Made by a program: the position numbers and the translations under genes. A DNA stretch of 64,000 bases. Origin: Brachionus manjavacas. Lineage: Eukaryota; Rotifera; Eurotatoria; Ploima; Brachionidae. A model generated the notes under the pieces. The model had not been told where the DNA came from, made no database searches, and saw only the letters and a list, made by a program, of their open reading frames with translations. Below, piece by piece: positions 53,290-63,404 of this stretch (the first letter of the stretch is position 1; every line of letters starts with the position of its first letter). The stretch is from NCBI GenBank assembly GCA_019054805.1, contig JAHQIY010000010.1:1533501-1597500 (forward strand), in the 5' to 3' direction.

Positions 53290-56000
53290 TTGGGTATTCA
53301 ATTTATCTTGATTCGAAACCTTCTTTGTATTCCTCCACTAGTCTTACAACCAATGGAATAGAATGACTCAGTCCTGTTTCAACATATCTCTCACTCAACT
53401 CAAAAAGCCGATTTGACACTGTTAGTAATTAAAGTTTATTAAAAGCTCCATGATGCACGATGTTGGAGGGAGTATCATATTTTAACTTAAGGATAGATCT
53501 TACTGCTGTATTCTGAATTGCTTGAAGTTTTTTGATATTGTTTTCTGAAAATGAATTCAAGCAAGGAAAAGAATAGTCTAAAATTGATCCGACTAAAGAT
53601 TTATACAAATTTCCTAGTGTGTTTTGAGTAAGACCCCATTTTTTATTTGACAGTATCTTAATAATATTTAGCCTTTTGTTGCAGCGTTCTTTAATTTCGT
53701 CTACTAATATATTTAAATTTAATTTAGAACCAAATTTTATACCAAGAGACTTGATTTCTTTTTGGTTCATTATTCTTTTTCCATAAATTTTTAAGTTTAG
53801 ATTATCACTCTCTTTTTTGTACCTAGAAAAGACTACTGAACACTTTTCAACTGGTATCTTCATTTTCCACTTAAGCCATTCTTCTAGTTCGTTAGTGTAT
53901 TTATTAATCTTATTTTCTAGGTTTCCCTTTTTTGTTATAAATGAAGAATGTAACTAAATCATCTGCGAAAAGCAGAGAGTATTCGTTATTTGTTTTGTTT
54001 CTTTTGGAGATGTCATTAAAACATTTACTAAATAAAAGAGGACTAATTACTGAGCCTTGAGGAACACCTGCAGTTATTTGATATTCGTCGCTCAGGTGGT
54101 CATTCACATTTACATTAAATGTCATACTATCTAAAAAGGATCTAATTCAGTTAGTCAAGTAATGAGGTGGATTCATTTTAATCAATTTAAAAAGTAAACC
54201 CTCATGCCAAACCCTATCTAAGGCTTTAGAAATATCAAAAAAAAAGCCACAAACTCTTTTTTTTCTATTAAATGATTCCACAATTTTTTGAATTAAAAAG
54301 AAAAGATTATATGATGTTCGCCGGTGTTTCCTAAATCCAGATTTCTCCTGGATAAGGAGTTAATTATGTTCCAAAAAATTGTATAATCTTGAATAAACTT
54401 TTCGTTCCAGTAACTTTCCCTAAGCAACTCGGTATACAAAAGATCTTGTAAATAAGAGACCTTTTTTTGAATCATTGTAATGTTCGAAGTTTTCCACTCT
54501 TTCGGGACCTTACTTACTCTAAGAGATAAATTTAAAAGTTCTGTGATATCTATTAAGTTTCGTGATTATGAATTTCTAGGTAAGTTTTTTAGCATTAAAT
54601 TATGTATTTGGCCAGGTCCTGATGCCGCTTTATTTATCAATCTTTTTAAAGCCAAAATTAATTCATTTAAGCAAATTGGATCATTAAAATTACACTGATC
54701 ATAATTTCTAAAAAATTCAGAGTTAGAATTAAGAATTTCGAAATCTTTCTTAGTATCAATTAAATCATAATTAGGACTAAATATTGAAGATAAGAGTTCT
54801 CCAAAGCATTTTCCCTTTTCTTCATTAGTTTTGAATTCCTTGTCATTTGAAAAACAAATTTGAGATTAAATATGATCCTTTTTTGTTCTAAATTTTTAAA
54901 TTTTTTCCCAAAAAGGTCTTGTAAGTGTGATTTTTCCCATCTTCATTATAAAATCAAACCAATTTTGATTCCAGATTTTTTTTTAAGAGGCTTTAAACTC
55001 AGATATAAGTTGATTATATTTTTGCTTGAGCTTTTGACAGCGAGTTTTTTGAAAGTTTCTTCTTACTTTCCTGCGTTCTTTTATCTGAATTACAATGTTC
55101 GGGGGAAGACTGGTTTTGTAGATTTTCGGAGGAAGATAAGGAATGCTTTTTTGAGGAGCAGAAATGATTTTTTCTGTAATTTTATCATTTAGTTTATCTA
55201 AGTGTTGGAACTTTAAGGGAAAATAACTATTTGAGAATTTAAGATCTCGCTAAATCATTGCCAGTTCGCTTTCTTAAAGTTAAATTTTTTGGCTGCTGAT
55301 TTTTTTTCTAATTGATAGTCAATAGAAATTAATGTTTCGATTGGGAAATGGTCAATAGTCATTTCTTGACTATTTAAGACATCCAAGTCGGTAATTTTGT
55401 TAAATAATGAAGATGAAACTAAAAAAAGATAAAGAATTTCAAAGTAATTCTTATTTAAAATATTGAATGTAGGACGCTCATCATTTATTACTGAAAAGTC
55501 TTACTCATTGATTATTCTTTCCCACATTATACCGTTTTCATTTTCCCCTATTCAGCCTATTTGCTTTGTTCTTGCGTTTAGATCGCTACGATATAAAATG
55601 TTGTTTTTGCATTTTTATTAACTGTTTTAAAAAGCTCAAAGTTAAGAAGTACATTAGTGGATTATATAGACTAAATACAACTAATTCATTTATCTTTCCT
55701 AAATATAGTTAAATACAAAGGAGTTCGGAATTGAATTCATCATAAGAAAAATCTTGTTTTTATTCAATTCCTTCTTTAATTATAATAGCCACTCCTCCTC
55801 CATACTTGTTGCGTGGTTTAGATTAGAACTGATAATTGTGAAAATCAAGATAAAAATTTTCCTCACTTAAATCTATCTTTAATTCACTGAGCAAAACAAT
55901 GTCCGGACATTTTTGAGCTAAAAAATTTCCTAAGAGATGAACCCTACTAGGTAAGTGAAGATATTTCCAGTGTGTAATTACAAACCTGACTGATGTTGTA
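53290..56000 (-). pseudogene. LINE D ORF2: jockey-like endonuclease-RT with many frameshifts
   Basis: Endonuclease text near 55.9 kb: DIVLLSELKIDLSEENFYL and NKYGGGVAIIIKEGIE. RT blocks: SYNLFFLIQKIVESFN near 54.3 kb, FFFDISKALDRVWHEGLLFK (motif A Asp present), MTFNVNVNDHLSDEYQITAG and VPQGSVISPLLF (motif B, frame 54125-53910), YSLLFADDLVTFF (FADD intact), then frame 53863-53429 with MKIPVEKCSVVFSRYKKESD, IKSLGIKFGSKLNLNILVDE, RLNIIKILSNKKWGL, NLYKSLVGSILDYSFPCLN and QNTAVRSILKLKYDTPSN. The end continues FELSERYVETGL near 53390. Catalytic residues survive but the frame is broken at least six times. Confidence 0.75.
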
Positions 56001-56029
56001 TAAAATCGCTGTTGATTTCATCTGAATTC

Positions 56030-57000
56030 TGTCCAATATTATTGTCTTGAATTACGCCTTTGAGTTCATTGTTTTCCTTATCATTAATTTGATCTTTTCG
56101 TTTTCTCGATTAAGCTGTTTGTGAATTGTCGGATTCTGAAACGCGCTTGATTTGCTTACTTGTTTGAACATTGGTAACAAGGTATTTTGTCGATTTTATA
56201 GATTGATCCCTTAATTTTTCGAAATTTGAGCAGTTTATTTGTTCAAAATTTTTATTAAGATTAACTGATAGAACTGGAGTAAACATACTTTTTTGGCTGG
56301 ACTGTGACGACAAAAGAGATTCCTTATTTGTAGACTCGTTATTTGGGAACTAAGTTTTGGTCATCATGTCCAACATGTTTGTTTCTATTTCAGAAATTTC
56401 TTCTTCTTTTTTTGAATCGCCATTTCGCTATAGTCGATTTTTGCTCGTTCAATCGATTAAAGCCTCTCAGCTAAAGAGTACTTCTGGGTCAAATGTCCTT
56501 TTTGATTACAGTTTTTGCAAGCTTGATTCTTGACAGGACATCTAGCAATGTTGTGCCCTTCACCATTACAAAAAAAGCAATTTTGTTTCTGCCCAGCAAT
56601 TGAAAATACGCACTTTAAACCGTATAGAACTGTTGGACCAGTCAAATTTCTAACTAATTGTTCTGATTCTTTCGGGAAAAAAAATTTTACTCGTTCCACA
56701 CCGTTTTTAACTTAACTTTCTTTGTATGTTTCTTCTGAATTTTGTTCAACTTTCAGACCATTAATTTAACAGCTTCGAAAAAGTCTCGAAGTAATTCCTT
56801 GTTGAAATCTTCTGGGAGATGGTGAAACCTAAATATTGAGTATCTTCTTGTCACCGTCAATTTGTTTGCATCTTTAATCTAAAAAATTCACCATTAATTT
56901 CGATTGAACGTTCAAAGACTTTCGATGCGGTAAAGGCGTGTTCGAACTTTATAATCCATATTTTGTTCGAAGAGAAATTGTAGATTGCTGTAATTTCTTT
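56030..57000 (-). pseudogene. LINE D ORF1: Gag-like zinc-knuckle protein
   Basis: The frame 56699-56457 reads VKFFFPKESEQLVRNLTGPT, LKCVFSIAGQKQ, then CFFCNGEGHNIARC (canonical C-x2-C-x4-H-x4-C) and CKNCNQKGHLTQKY, where the last Cys is Tyr. The next frame (56313-56110) is Ser/Asn-rich (SSQSSQKSMFTPVLSVNLNK). Upstream scraps (SPSPRRFQQGIT near 56.83 kb) probably belong to it. Tandem knuckles in ORF1 are typical of jockey-clade LINEs, where the protein binds element RNA. Confidence 0.6.
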
Positions 57001-57060
57001 AAATTCCGAGTCTCTGAGTACGCGTTGGAGTTTCTAAAAGATTGTTTTGTAATTAACAGG

Positions 57061-57432
57061 ATTCTCCAACTTATTATAGTTAGTTTTACTTAATTTTAAA
57101 AATTTCAGCGTTGAATTTCGCTTTGGTTATAAATTTTAAATGAAAATTCAACTTAAATTAAAGACAAAAATCTTGCATCCCGATATTTCAACCACGTTTT
57201 TTTATCTAAAAAAATAATATAAAAAAAAGTAATAAATGTATTTTAAACATTTTTAAATAAACATTGTAATTCGAAATTTCTCTCAATTTATTTCAATATT
57301 TAAAATAAACAATTTTATAAATTTTCAGAAGAAAGCAACGACAAACAACCAACTTCTACCAATATCAACTAAGGACCTAACAAATGATAATTTTTTTTTA
57401 TTAATTTTTGATTTTATTTATAATTTTTTAAA
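57061..57432. other. AT-rich spacer
   Basis: May include the 5' end of LINE D; nothing else recognised. MULE sequence is not readable here. Confidence 0.4.
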
Positions 57433-57602
57433 TTGTCAACTCCCAACATCACACAACCACCATCAACAATCAACTGCCAAGCACCTACAACCAACTACCA
57501 ACCGACAACCAACCATCAACAATCATCAAAAACCAACAACTACCACCAACAACCACTAACCTCAAACAACCAACCACCATTAGCCACCTACAACAACTAT
57601 GT
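57433..57602 (+). repeat. (CAACCA)n-type low-complexity tract
   Basis: Degenerate iterations of CAACCA, CCAACAAC and CAACTACCA. It is the reverse-complement type of the GTTGGT minisatellite inside the MITE at 60709-61640. The open frame it produces (Thr/Gln/Pro-rich) is a composition artefact. Confidence 0.7.
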
Positions 57603-57679
57603 TTTTCAGTTTTTTTTTTTAATAAAAATTTTTTTTTGAAAAAAAATTGTATAATTATTTTCCGATTTTTTTCATTTTT

Positions 57680-58035
57680 GGGGTTGTGAAGTTCGTTTCA
57701 ATTCGATCATTTCAATTCAGAAAAACTTGAATAACTTTTTTACTAAAAGAGATAATTCAGTTCTGTAAAATGCTTAATTATAATCAAATTTGCTTAATGC
57801 AGTAAAATAAGTCTGCAAAATACTTTGCAATTTTCTGCATTTTGCACCCCATTAAAAAGTATTCTAATCAAGTGTGCAATTGAATTGCAGAGTTTTTACA
57901 GACGTATATTTTTGGATTAAGCAAAGTTGCTTAACCATTGAGCATTTTACAGAACTAAATTATCTCTTTTAGTAAAAAAATTATTCAAGTTTTTCTGAAT
58001 TGAAATGATCGAATTGAAACGAACTTCACAACCCC
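57680..58035. mobile_element. 356-bp foldback MITE with 9-bp target duplication (MULE-like?)
   Basis: Terminal arms of about 110 bp (57680-57790 and 57930-58035) begin GGGGTTGTGAAGTTCGTTTC and are near-perfect reverse complements. The flanks carry the direct repeat TTCATTTTT (57671-57679 and 58036-58044). Nine bases plus long inverted repeats suggests a Mutator-like origin. The interior repeats CTGCAAAAT-type motifs. No coding frame. Confidence 0.85.
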
Positions 58036-58209
58036 TTCATTTTTGATATTTAATATATTAATTTAATTTTTCTTTAAAAAATTAATACAAAGATTAATAA
58101 TTTTATTTTTTTATTTTTTATTTGTTAATATGTTTAATTTAGTTAAAATTATTAAATTTAAAACACTTATTTTTAGATTTTTCATAATTTTCATATAGAA
58201 ACATTATTT

Positions 58210-60250
58210 TTTCTACCTTTTCGGCTTTTTATTTTGTTTCTTCTGTCCAATACTTGATTACCAGTTCTTGAAAATATTCTTTCTGAAGGCGTGCTTGTAG
58301 CTTGTGCTGATGCTAATGTTTTGAAATATTCGTTAAAATTGGATAATTGTTTTAATTATCGTTCCAAAATTCGGTCAGTCTTTTTGTTTTCGGCTCTAAT
58401 CTATAATTCGTAATTTCTTTCTTAACTGATTTTCAGTTTATTTCAATTTCAGTTTCATCATCAGATGAATCACTCATTTGAACTTCTTTTCTTTGTTTAG
58501 AATTGTTTTCGTGGGTCGAATAGCTTTTATTTGTGGAACTCAATTTGATTTCATCTCTGATATCTGAAATTGACTCTCTGTTTTGATTTTCCTTTCAGCC
58601 TTTTCAATAAACTCAAATCATATAAATTTCTCTACGTTTTAATCTATGTATATTTTTATTAATTGTTTGAATCCAATTGAAAATTGTTTGTCATCAACAT
58701 TAATTTCACAAGCAATAAACGTTGTGAATGCTGTTATTATAAGGCTTGAAGTTTCAGACTATTCGGAAGAAATATCTTTAGTAATATTATAGAAGGTTTG
58801 TAAGACCAACATCGCATCTTCGAGAATTTCAACTTCATTTGATTTTAGCTGCAGATTTTTATGTTTTTGATTTTTGGATAAAATTGGATTCAGCAATTCT
58901 TTATTCCTGATAACAGTTTCAGCCATTAAAAATGTACTATTCAATCTGGTAACTATTTTTTGGAGAATTGAAAGTTGTTATTCACTTATTTCACTTTGTT
59001 TTTTAATCAATTCTTCTTTCATCATTGTTGAATGATTATAATATGAAACGATTGAGCTACATTTTTCTAAAGCCTGACTGAATATAGAAAATTGATCAAT
59101 ATTCTCATGTATTTTTGACGAGTAGAATAATCAAGATTTTGCTTATCAGTTGATTATTTTTCCTGGGTTGTCATATACGGGTTTTCAGATGGACAATTTT
59201 CTTCATTTCGTATTATTGTTTGTTTTATCGCATTCAAGCAATTGTAAACAATCAAATTTAATAAATGAGCAATACATGTAATCCTTTCCAAACCTTGATT
59301 GTTCGACATATGAAGCAAGGTACTCACATTGTCAGTTTTAATAAATTTGGTTTTTCGAAGAATTGAAAACTAAACGAGATAACAAGTGATGTTGTCTGAG
59401 AGATTCCTTGCTGTATGACCACCTAAAATATGTCGAACAGCCAAAATCATAGACTTTAAGTTAAGTTTATCGTCAAAAAATGAGCTGTTATACTTATATT
59501 TGAGAAGTTCTGAACAGATGTCCAGCAGTAGGCTGTCAGGCTCACACTTTTTATTTCTCATAGTGTTGTTATAGTTGATTTTTTTTTTCACAATAAACGC
59601 TTGCTAATACAGAAAGGTCCTTTCGTGATGGCAGTTTAAAATTGGGATTCAAAAAATGACAGAATAGCTTGAAAAATTTATTCTCAACACACCGAAAAGG
59701 AAGGCTTGCAGTAATGATAAACATCAAGAGTAAATAAAACGGATCTTTTTCTTTCATCAGTCTCAAATTTTTTATTCAATTTGAACTCATGTTTTTGTTC
59801 CAAATGTCGAAACATTTTGGAAGTTGAATTGTCATTATGAGCAAACTGAAAATTACAAAGTTCATTATTTGTATTTATCATGCATTTGACAATTCGATCA
59901 GGTAATAATTTTCCACTTTTGTTAGAAGTGCCAATGAAGTTTTTTTTTAACATTTTAATTTGAAAAAACTCACAGCATTTCGATTTCAATTTTTTACTAC
60001 GACTGGATTCCTCATCATTTTCATATTCGGATAATTCTGGGGTTCCTGTATCTGAAGTGATACTTTCGTTAAAAGACAAATTATGAATTTGCTGAACAAA
60101 AAAGCTTGGGTCCCCATAACTATCTAATTGTCCACTAGAGTCTGGCTCTTAATTTTCCGTTCTTTTTTCCTTTTGAATATGAATCGAAGAGGATGATTCT
60201 GATATTGGAAGCTTTTGAGCTTACTTTTTCGTCTATCTTTTTTAGGGAAA
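58210..60250 (-). pseudogene. hAT transposase, nearly full-length but broken
   Basis: Minus strand, N to C. BED-type zinc-finger region in frame 60079-59684 (IVKCMINTNNELCNF, then STSKMFRHLEQKHEFKL). Frame 59766-59569 has FYLLLMFIITASLPFRCVEN and LNPNFKLPSRKDLS. Frame 59591-59370 has DDKLNLKSMILAVRHILGGH. Then RLNSTFLMAETVIRNKELLN and EDAMLVLQTFYNITKDISSE (58944-58759; normally TRWNST). The C-terminal dimerisation block is at about 58330-58210 (FKTLASAQATSTPSERIFSR, TGNQVLDRRNKI). These are the hallmark blocks of animal hAT (Charlie/Tip-like) transposases in correct order over 2 kb. At least five frameshifts or stops interrupt it. Terminal repeats were not identified with certainty; TAGTGTTGG at 60709 is a candidate end in the region. 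Confidence 0.75.
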
Positions 60251-60340
60251 GTGAAATATTTCTAAAAAAAAATATTTAATTGGAGTATTAATCGAATATT
60301 TAAAAAGTTTTGAGTCATTAACAAAATATACTAATTCTTA

Positions 60341-60625
60341 CCCTAATTGATGAAAAAACAAAGTGAAATAAGTGAAAAACAGCTTTCAATTGTCCAACAA
60401 GTAGTTACAAGATGGAATAGTACATTTTTAATGGTTGAAAGTGTTATAAAGAATAAAGAATCGCTGAACAAAAACATAAAAATCTGCAGCTAAAATCAAA
60501 TGAAGTTGAAATTCTCGAAGATGCGATGTTGGTCTTACAAACCTTCTATAATATTACTGAAGATATTTCTTCCGAATAGTCTGAAACTTCAAGCCTTATA
60601 ATAACAGCATTCACAACGTTAATTA
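60341..60625 (+). pseudogene. Inverted second hAT transposase fragment
   Basis: Plus-strand ATG frame MKKQSEISEKQLSIVQQVVT, RWNSTFLMVESVIKNKESLN to a stop near 60493, then frameshifted continuation matching LKSNEVEILEDAMLVLQTFY. It aligns in reverse orientation with 58700-59040 of the main relic and keeps TRWNST, where the main copy reads TRLNST. The similarity stops at about 60625, four bases before the 127-bp inverted repeat begins. Confidence 0.7.
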
Positions 60626-60628
60626 AAG

Positions 60629-60755
60629 CTATTATTATTCAAAGTGAAATACTGGTTGAATTAAAATTGAGTTCTGTAACAATGGCAATTTGTTGATTCG
60701 CATTCGATTAGTGTTGGGATCCGTACAAGCGGCCACTTAACCAGCCAAAATTTTC
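60629..60755 (+). repeat. 127-bp inverted repeat, left arm
   Basis: Reverse complement of 61594-61720 with one mismatch. The outer 80 bp is flanking DNA and the inner 47 bp is the MITE terminus, so the palindrome crosses the element boundary. Confidence 0.85.
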
Positions 60756-61640
60756 TTGTTGGTTGTTGGTTGGTTGTTGATTGGTAGTTGGTTGTAGGTG
60801 GTTGACAGTTGGTTGTTGTTGGTGGTTAGTGGTTGTTGGTAGTTGTTGGATGTTGGGAGTGGTTGGCAGTTGGTAGAAGTTTGTTGTTTATTTGTAGTTG
60901 GCTGTTGGTTGGTGGTGGTTGTTGATTGTTGTTGGTTGGTTTTTTGCGGTTAAATGTTGTCGGTAGTTGTTAGTAGTTGGTAGTACTTGGCAGTTGTTAG
61001 AAGTTGGCTGTTGGTGGTTGGTGGTGGTTGTTGGCTGTTGTTTGGTATTTAACATTTTTTCTTTTTTTTTTAAATAAATAAAATAAAAAATGAATTAAAA
61101 AAAATTGACATTGCTTGAGGCTAGTGGTTGTAGGTGGTTGGCAGTTTGTTGTTGCTGGTGGTTAGTGGTTGTTGGTAGATTTTGGGAGTGGTTGGTGGTT
61201 GGCAGTTTATAGTAGTTGGCAGCTGTTAGAAGTTGGTTGTTGGTTTGTAGTTGGCTGTTGTTGGTTGGTTGTTTGCGGTTAGTGGTTGTTGGTATATGTA
61301 TTCTGTTGGTTGTAGGTAGTTGGTAGTTGGTTGTTGTTGGTGGTTGACAGTTGATTGTTGTAGGCAGTTGGTAGTAGTTTTCAGTTGTTTAGAGTTGGTT
61401 GTTGGTTTGTAGTTGGCTGTTCGTAGAAGTTGGTTGTAGTTGTTGGTGCTTGTGTTTATGTTGGGAGTTAAAACTTAATTTAAAAAAATTGCCGGTTTTT
61501 TATATGGTCCAAAATTTTGACCGCCTAGCTGACCGGCCAAATGACCGCCCGCCTAAAAGTTGGCCGGCAAATGCCGACACGGTCACGGTTTCTGAAAATT
61601 TTGGCTGGTTAAGTGGCCGCTTGTACGGATCCCAACACTA
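60709..61640. mobile_element. hAT-type foldback MITE, copy 3, filled with a GTTGGT minisatellite
   Basis: Termini TAGTGTTGGGATCCGTACAA / TTGTACGGATCCCAACACTA are the same as copy 1 at 6240. The left arm is 47 bp; the right side additionally keeps the GACCGCCCGCC block typical of the family (61515-61560). The flanks are CATTCGAT and ATCGAATG, reverse complements instead of the 8-bp direct repeat seen in copy 2. The internal 680 bp is a degenerate minisatellite. Confidence 0.75.
60757..61440 (+). repeat. GTTGGT-type minisatellite
   Basis: Degenerate tandem array of TTGTTGGTTGG, GTAGTTGG and GGTGGTTG units, interrupted by an A/T stretch at 61050-61110. Strongly strand-biased (G+T on the plus strand). 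Confidence 0.8.
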
Positions 61641-61720
61641 ATCGAATGCGAATCAACAAATTGCCATTGTTACAGAACTCAATTTTATTTCAACCAGTAT
61701 TTCACTTTGAATAATAATAT
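61594..61720 (-). repeat. 127-bp inverted repeat, right arm
   Basis: Partner of 60629-60755. Its outer part runs into the MULE fragment 3. Confidence 0.85.
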
Positions 61721-61924
61721 CAAAAAAGTTAAGCTAAATAAAGCTGAATGGCAATTTAGTAAGTGTACTTGTAAAGCTTATTTTAAGTATTATTTATGTA
61801 AGCATATTGCTGCTTTAGCGGTTTAAACCAAGTTAGTCGAAATCAATTATAGTTTCAAGACTATAGAAATGAAGATAAAACGTGGTTTAAAAAGCAAAAG
61901 CAAAAGATTGGTTTGTCAATGATA
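61715..61924 (+). pseudogene. MULE transposase, fragment 3 (SWIM zinc finger and tail)
   Basis: Plus-strand frame NNIKKVKLNKAEWQFSKC, TCKAYFKYYLCKHIAALAV, a TAA, then in the same frame TKLVEINYSFKTIEMKIK and RGLKSKSKRL. C-x-C-x9-C-x-H (CTC...LCKH) is the SWIM zinc finger found near the C-terminus of MULE transposases, and the basic RG-x-K-x-K tail also fits. It is in the same orientation as fragments 1 and 2. Confidence 0.65.
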
Positions 61925-62139
61925 CAATTAGATAAAAAACAATTTTTTATACAGTTAGTGATTTATAATATTAAAATAAAAAATTTATACAATTAATGAT
62001 TTTTTATAATACAACAATATTTTTTAAGTAATTGAATATTTTTTGGTGGAAAAAAAATTATATGCTTATTAATCATATTTCCTTATTAATCTTTAAAAAA
62101 ATTAAGCCAAATCAACTTCAAGAAGGGGAGTAATAGTGG
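61925..62139. other. AT-rich spacer
   Basis: Nothing recognised. Confidence 0.5.
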
Positions 62140-62250
62140 TTTGTTTTATTCCTTTTTGGTACGTCATTTTTAAAAATGCTGAAAAGAAGCGGAATAATCA
62201 CTGGCCCTTGTAGAAAGCCTGCTTTAAATGAATATTTGAATTTTTCTACC
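62140..62250 (-). pseudogene. Jockey-like RT motif B fragment
   Basis: Minus-strand KAGFLQGPVIIPLLFSIFKN and DVPKRNKTN match the GVPQGSVISPLLFSIFINDI region of LINE D and the fragment at 47.9 kb. Only about 35 codons remain. Confidence 0.5.
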
Positions 62251-62436
62251 CCTTATACAAATTCAATTTGCTACAATATGTCCATGGTACTTAGAGTTAT
62301 CAAATAAATAGCTATTAAATCATTTTCAAAATTTTATTAAAGAAAATTTTTTTTTTATTTGATTTAAAAAAAAAACAAAAAAAAGACAATGAAAAAGAAA
62401 AAATAATAAATAGATCAAAAATTTAATATAAATTTT

Positions 62437-62721
62437 TTAGATTGGTTCAATTATATAATTGAAACGTTTCGACTTGAATTTATTACTGTTCATCACTGTT
62501 GAATAAATTATTTGATTTTTTCCAGCCTTGATATTCTCTGATTTGTTTCTGTAAAGAATGTTTACAATCAGCTTGGAGGTGTCTTTTGGTCCGGCATCGG
62601 CTTTTTTAGTCTCAATAGGCGATAATTCATTGTCGTTTGTAAGCAATTCGTTGAACCAATATTTTGTGTCTATGACGCTTACAATAGCTAAAATAATAAT
62701 AACAAGGAGTGTAATTCTCAT
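62437..62721 (-). pseudogene. Truncated paralogue of the testican-like gene (N-terminus only)
   Basis: A 94-codon frame, ATG at 62721. The first 78 residues align without gaps with the gene at 24296-25255 (about 57 identical; shared DNELSPIETKKAD, GPKDTSKLIVNILYR, KNQI-YSTVMN), including the signal peptide. Right after the shared STVMN it switches to 16 unrelated residues (NKFKSKRFNYIIEPI) and a stop, so the follistatin-like, calcium-binding and thyroglobulin domains are missing. Upstream DNA is also similar. The N-terminal frame has no disruption, so it could encode a short secreted peptide. Alternatively the GTAATA directly after the homologous part could be a splice donor to exons outside or lost. 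I favour a partial duplicate. Confidence 0.6.
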
Positions 62722-62877
62722 TTTTAATGTTTTATCATTTTATATTTAAAATAAAAAGCAAATAAAAAAATACTTATAAGTTTTATTAGTATGTTCTTGT
62801 ATTGAACTAGTTGTAAGCGAATGAATGAATGAGCAACCAAAGTTAAAATTGAGCTTTTAAGAAAATTTAAAGCTTTT

Positions 62878-63045
62878 AAAATTTTTAAGAAATTAAATGA
62901 ATTTAAGAGTTAATCTACTTGAGCTCAATTAGTCTCCATTAATTGCTGAACTTTTAACTAAACTTTTATTAATTCTAAATATTTCGATTATTAATATAAC
63001 TAATAATAGTTCAAAAATTATTTGCTTTAAGAGTTGGAGCCAAAA
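62878..63045. repeat. Duplicated segment shared with 27286-27455
   Basis: Shared blocks include TCTACTTGAG-TCAATTAGTC, AATTG-TGAACTTTTAA and AAATATTTCG. Together with the gene N-terminus it defines a duplicated block between the two ends of the window. Confidence 0.6.
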
Positions 63046-63168
63046 TTAAAAAAAACAAAATGCACTCTTTCGAGGATAATCAGACTTTCAAAATTGAGGA
63101 ATTTTATTTTGTGATTTTCGCTAAAAAATAGTCAAATATATTGGATGAAATTATAATAAAATTTTGTA

Positions 63169-63402
63169 GAGTGCCGGAAATTAACTTGTCACATCATATC
63201 ATCTGATACCATTTAATATGATTTTTTTAAACTTTCCTCATATCATCTGATATCAGATCAAGTGAATTAAAATTTGAATTAATATTTGTAAAAAAATGTA
63301 AATAATTTTTTTTCCTGATATTATCAGTTGATATCAGATCATATTATCTAATATCAAATGAAATCATATGATATGATGTGTCAAGTTAGTTTCCGGCAGT
63401 GT
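63169..63402. mobile_element. Tc1/mariner-type MITE, 234 bp, copy 2
   Basis: Ends GAGTGCCGGAAATTAACTTG and the complement of CACTGCCGGAAACTAACTTG, flanked by TA (63167-63168 and 63403-63404). Interior rich in TGATATCA-type palindromes, as in the 1160-bp copy at 37259. A compact deletion form of the same family. Confidence 0.8.
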
Positions 63403-63404
63403 AG

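Larger units (their letters stand above)
53041..57060 (-). mobile_element. Jockey-like LINE D, about 4 kb, decayed
   Basis: Minus-strand element with ORF1 (zinc knuckles, about 57000-56030), endonuclease (about 55980-55050), RT (about 54700-53400), a 3' untranslated region and a genuine poly(A) tail (T run 53041-53056 on the plus strand, preceded by GAGCCCTAGCTCGGTACAG on the element strand). It is the most complete member of the family that also left fragments at 45.7, 46.2, 47.9 and 62.1 kb. The 5' end is not precisely defined. Confidence 0.75.

Noticed and set aside
57433-57639. 68-codon Thr/Gln/Asn/Pro-rich frame
   Set aside because: Translation of a CAACCA-type low-complexity tract, not a gene.
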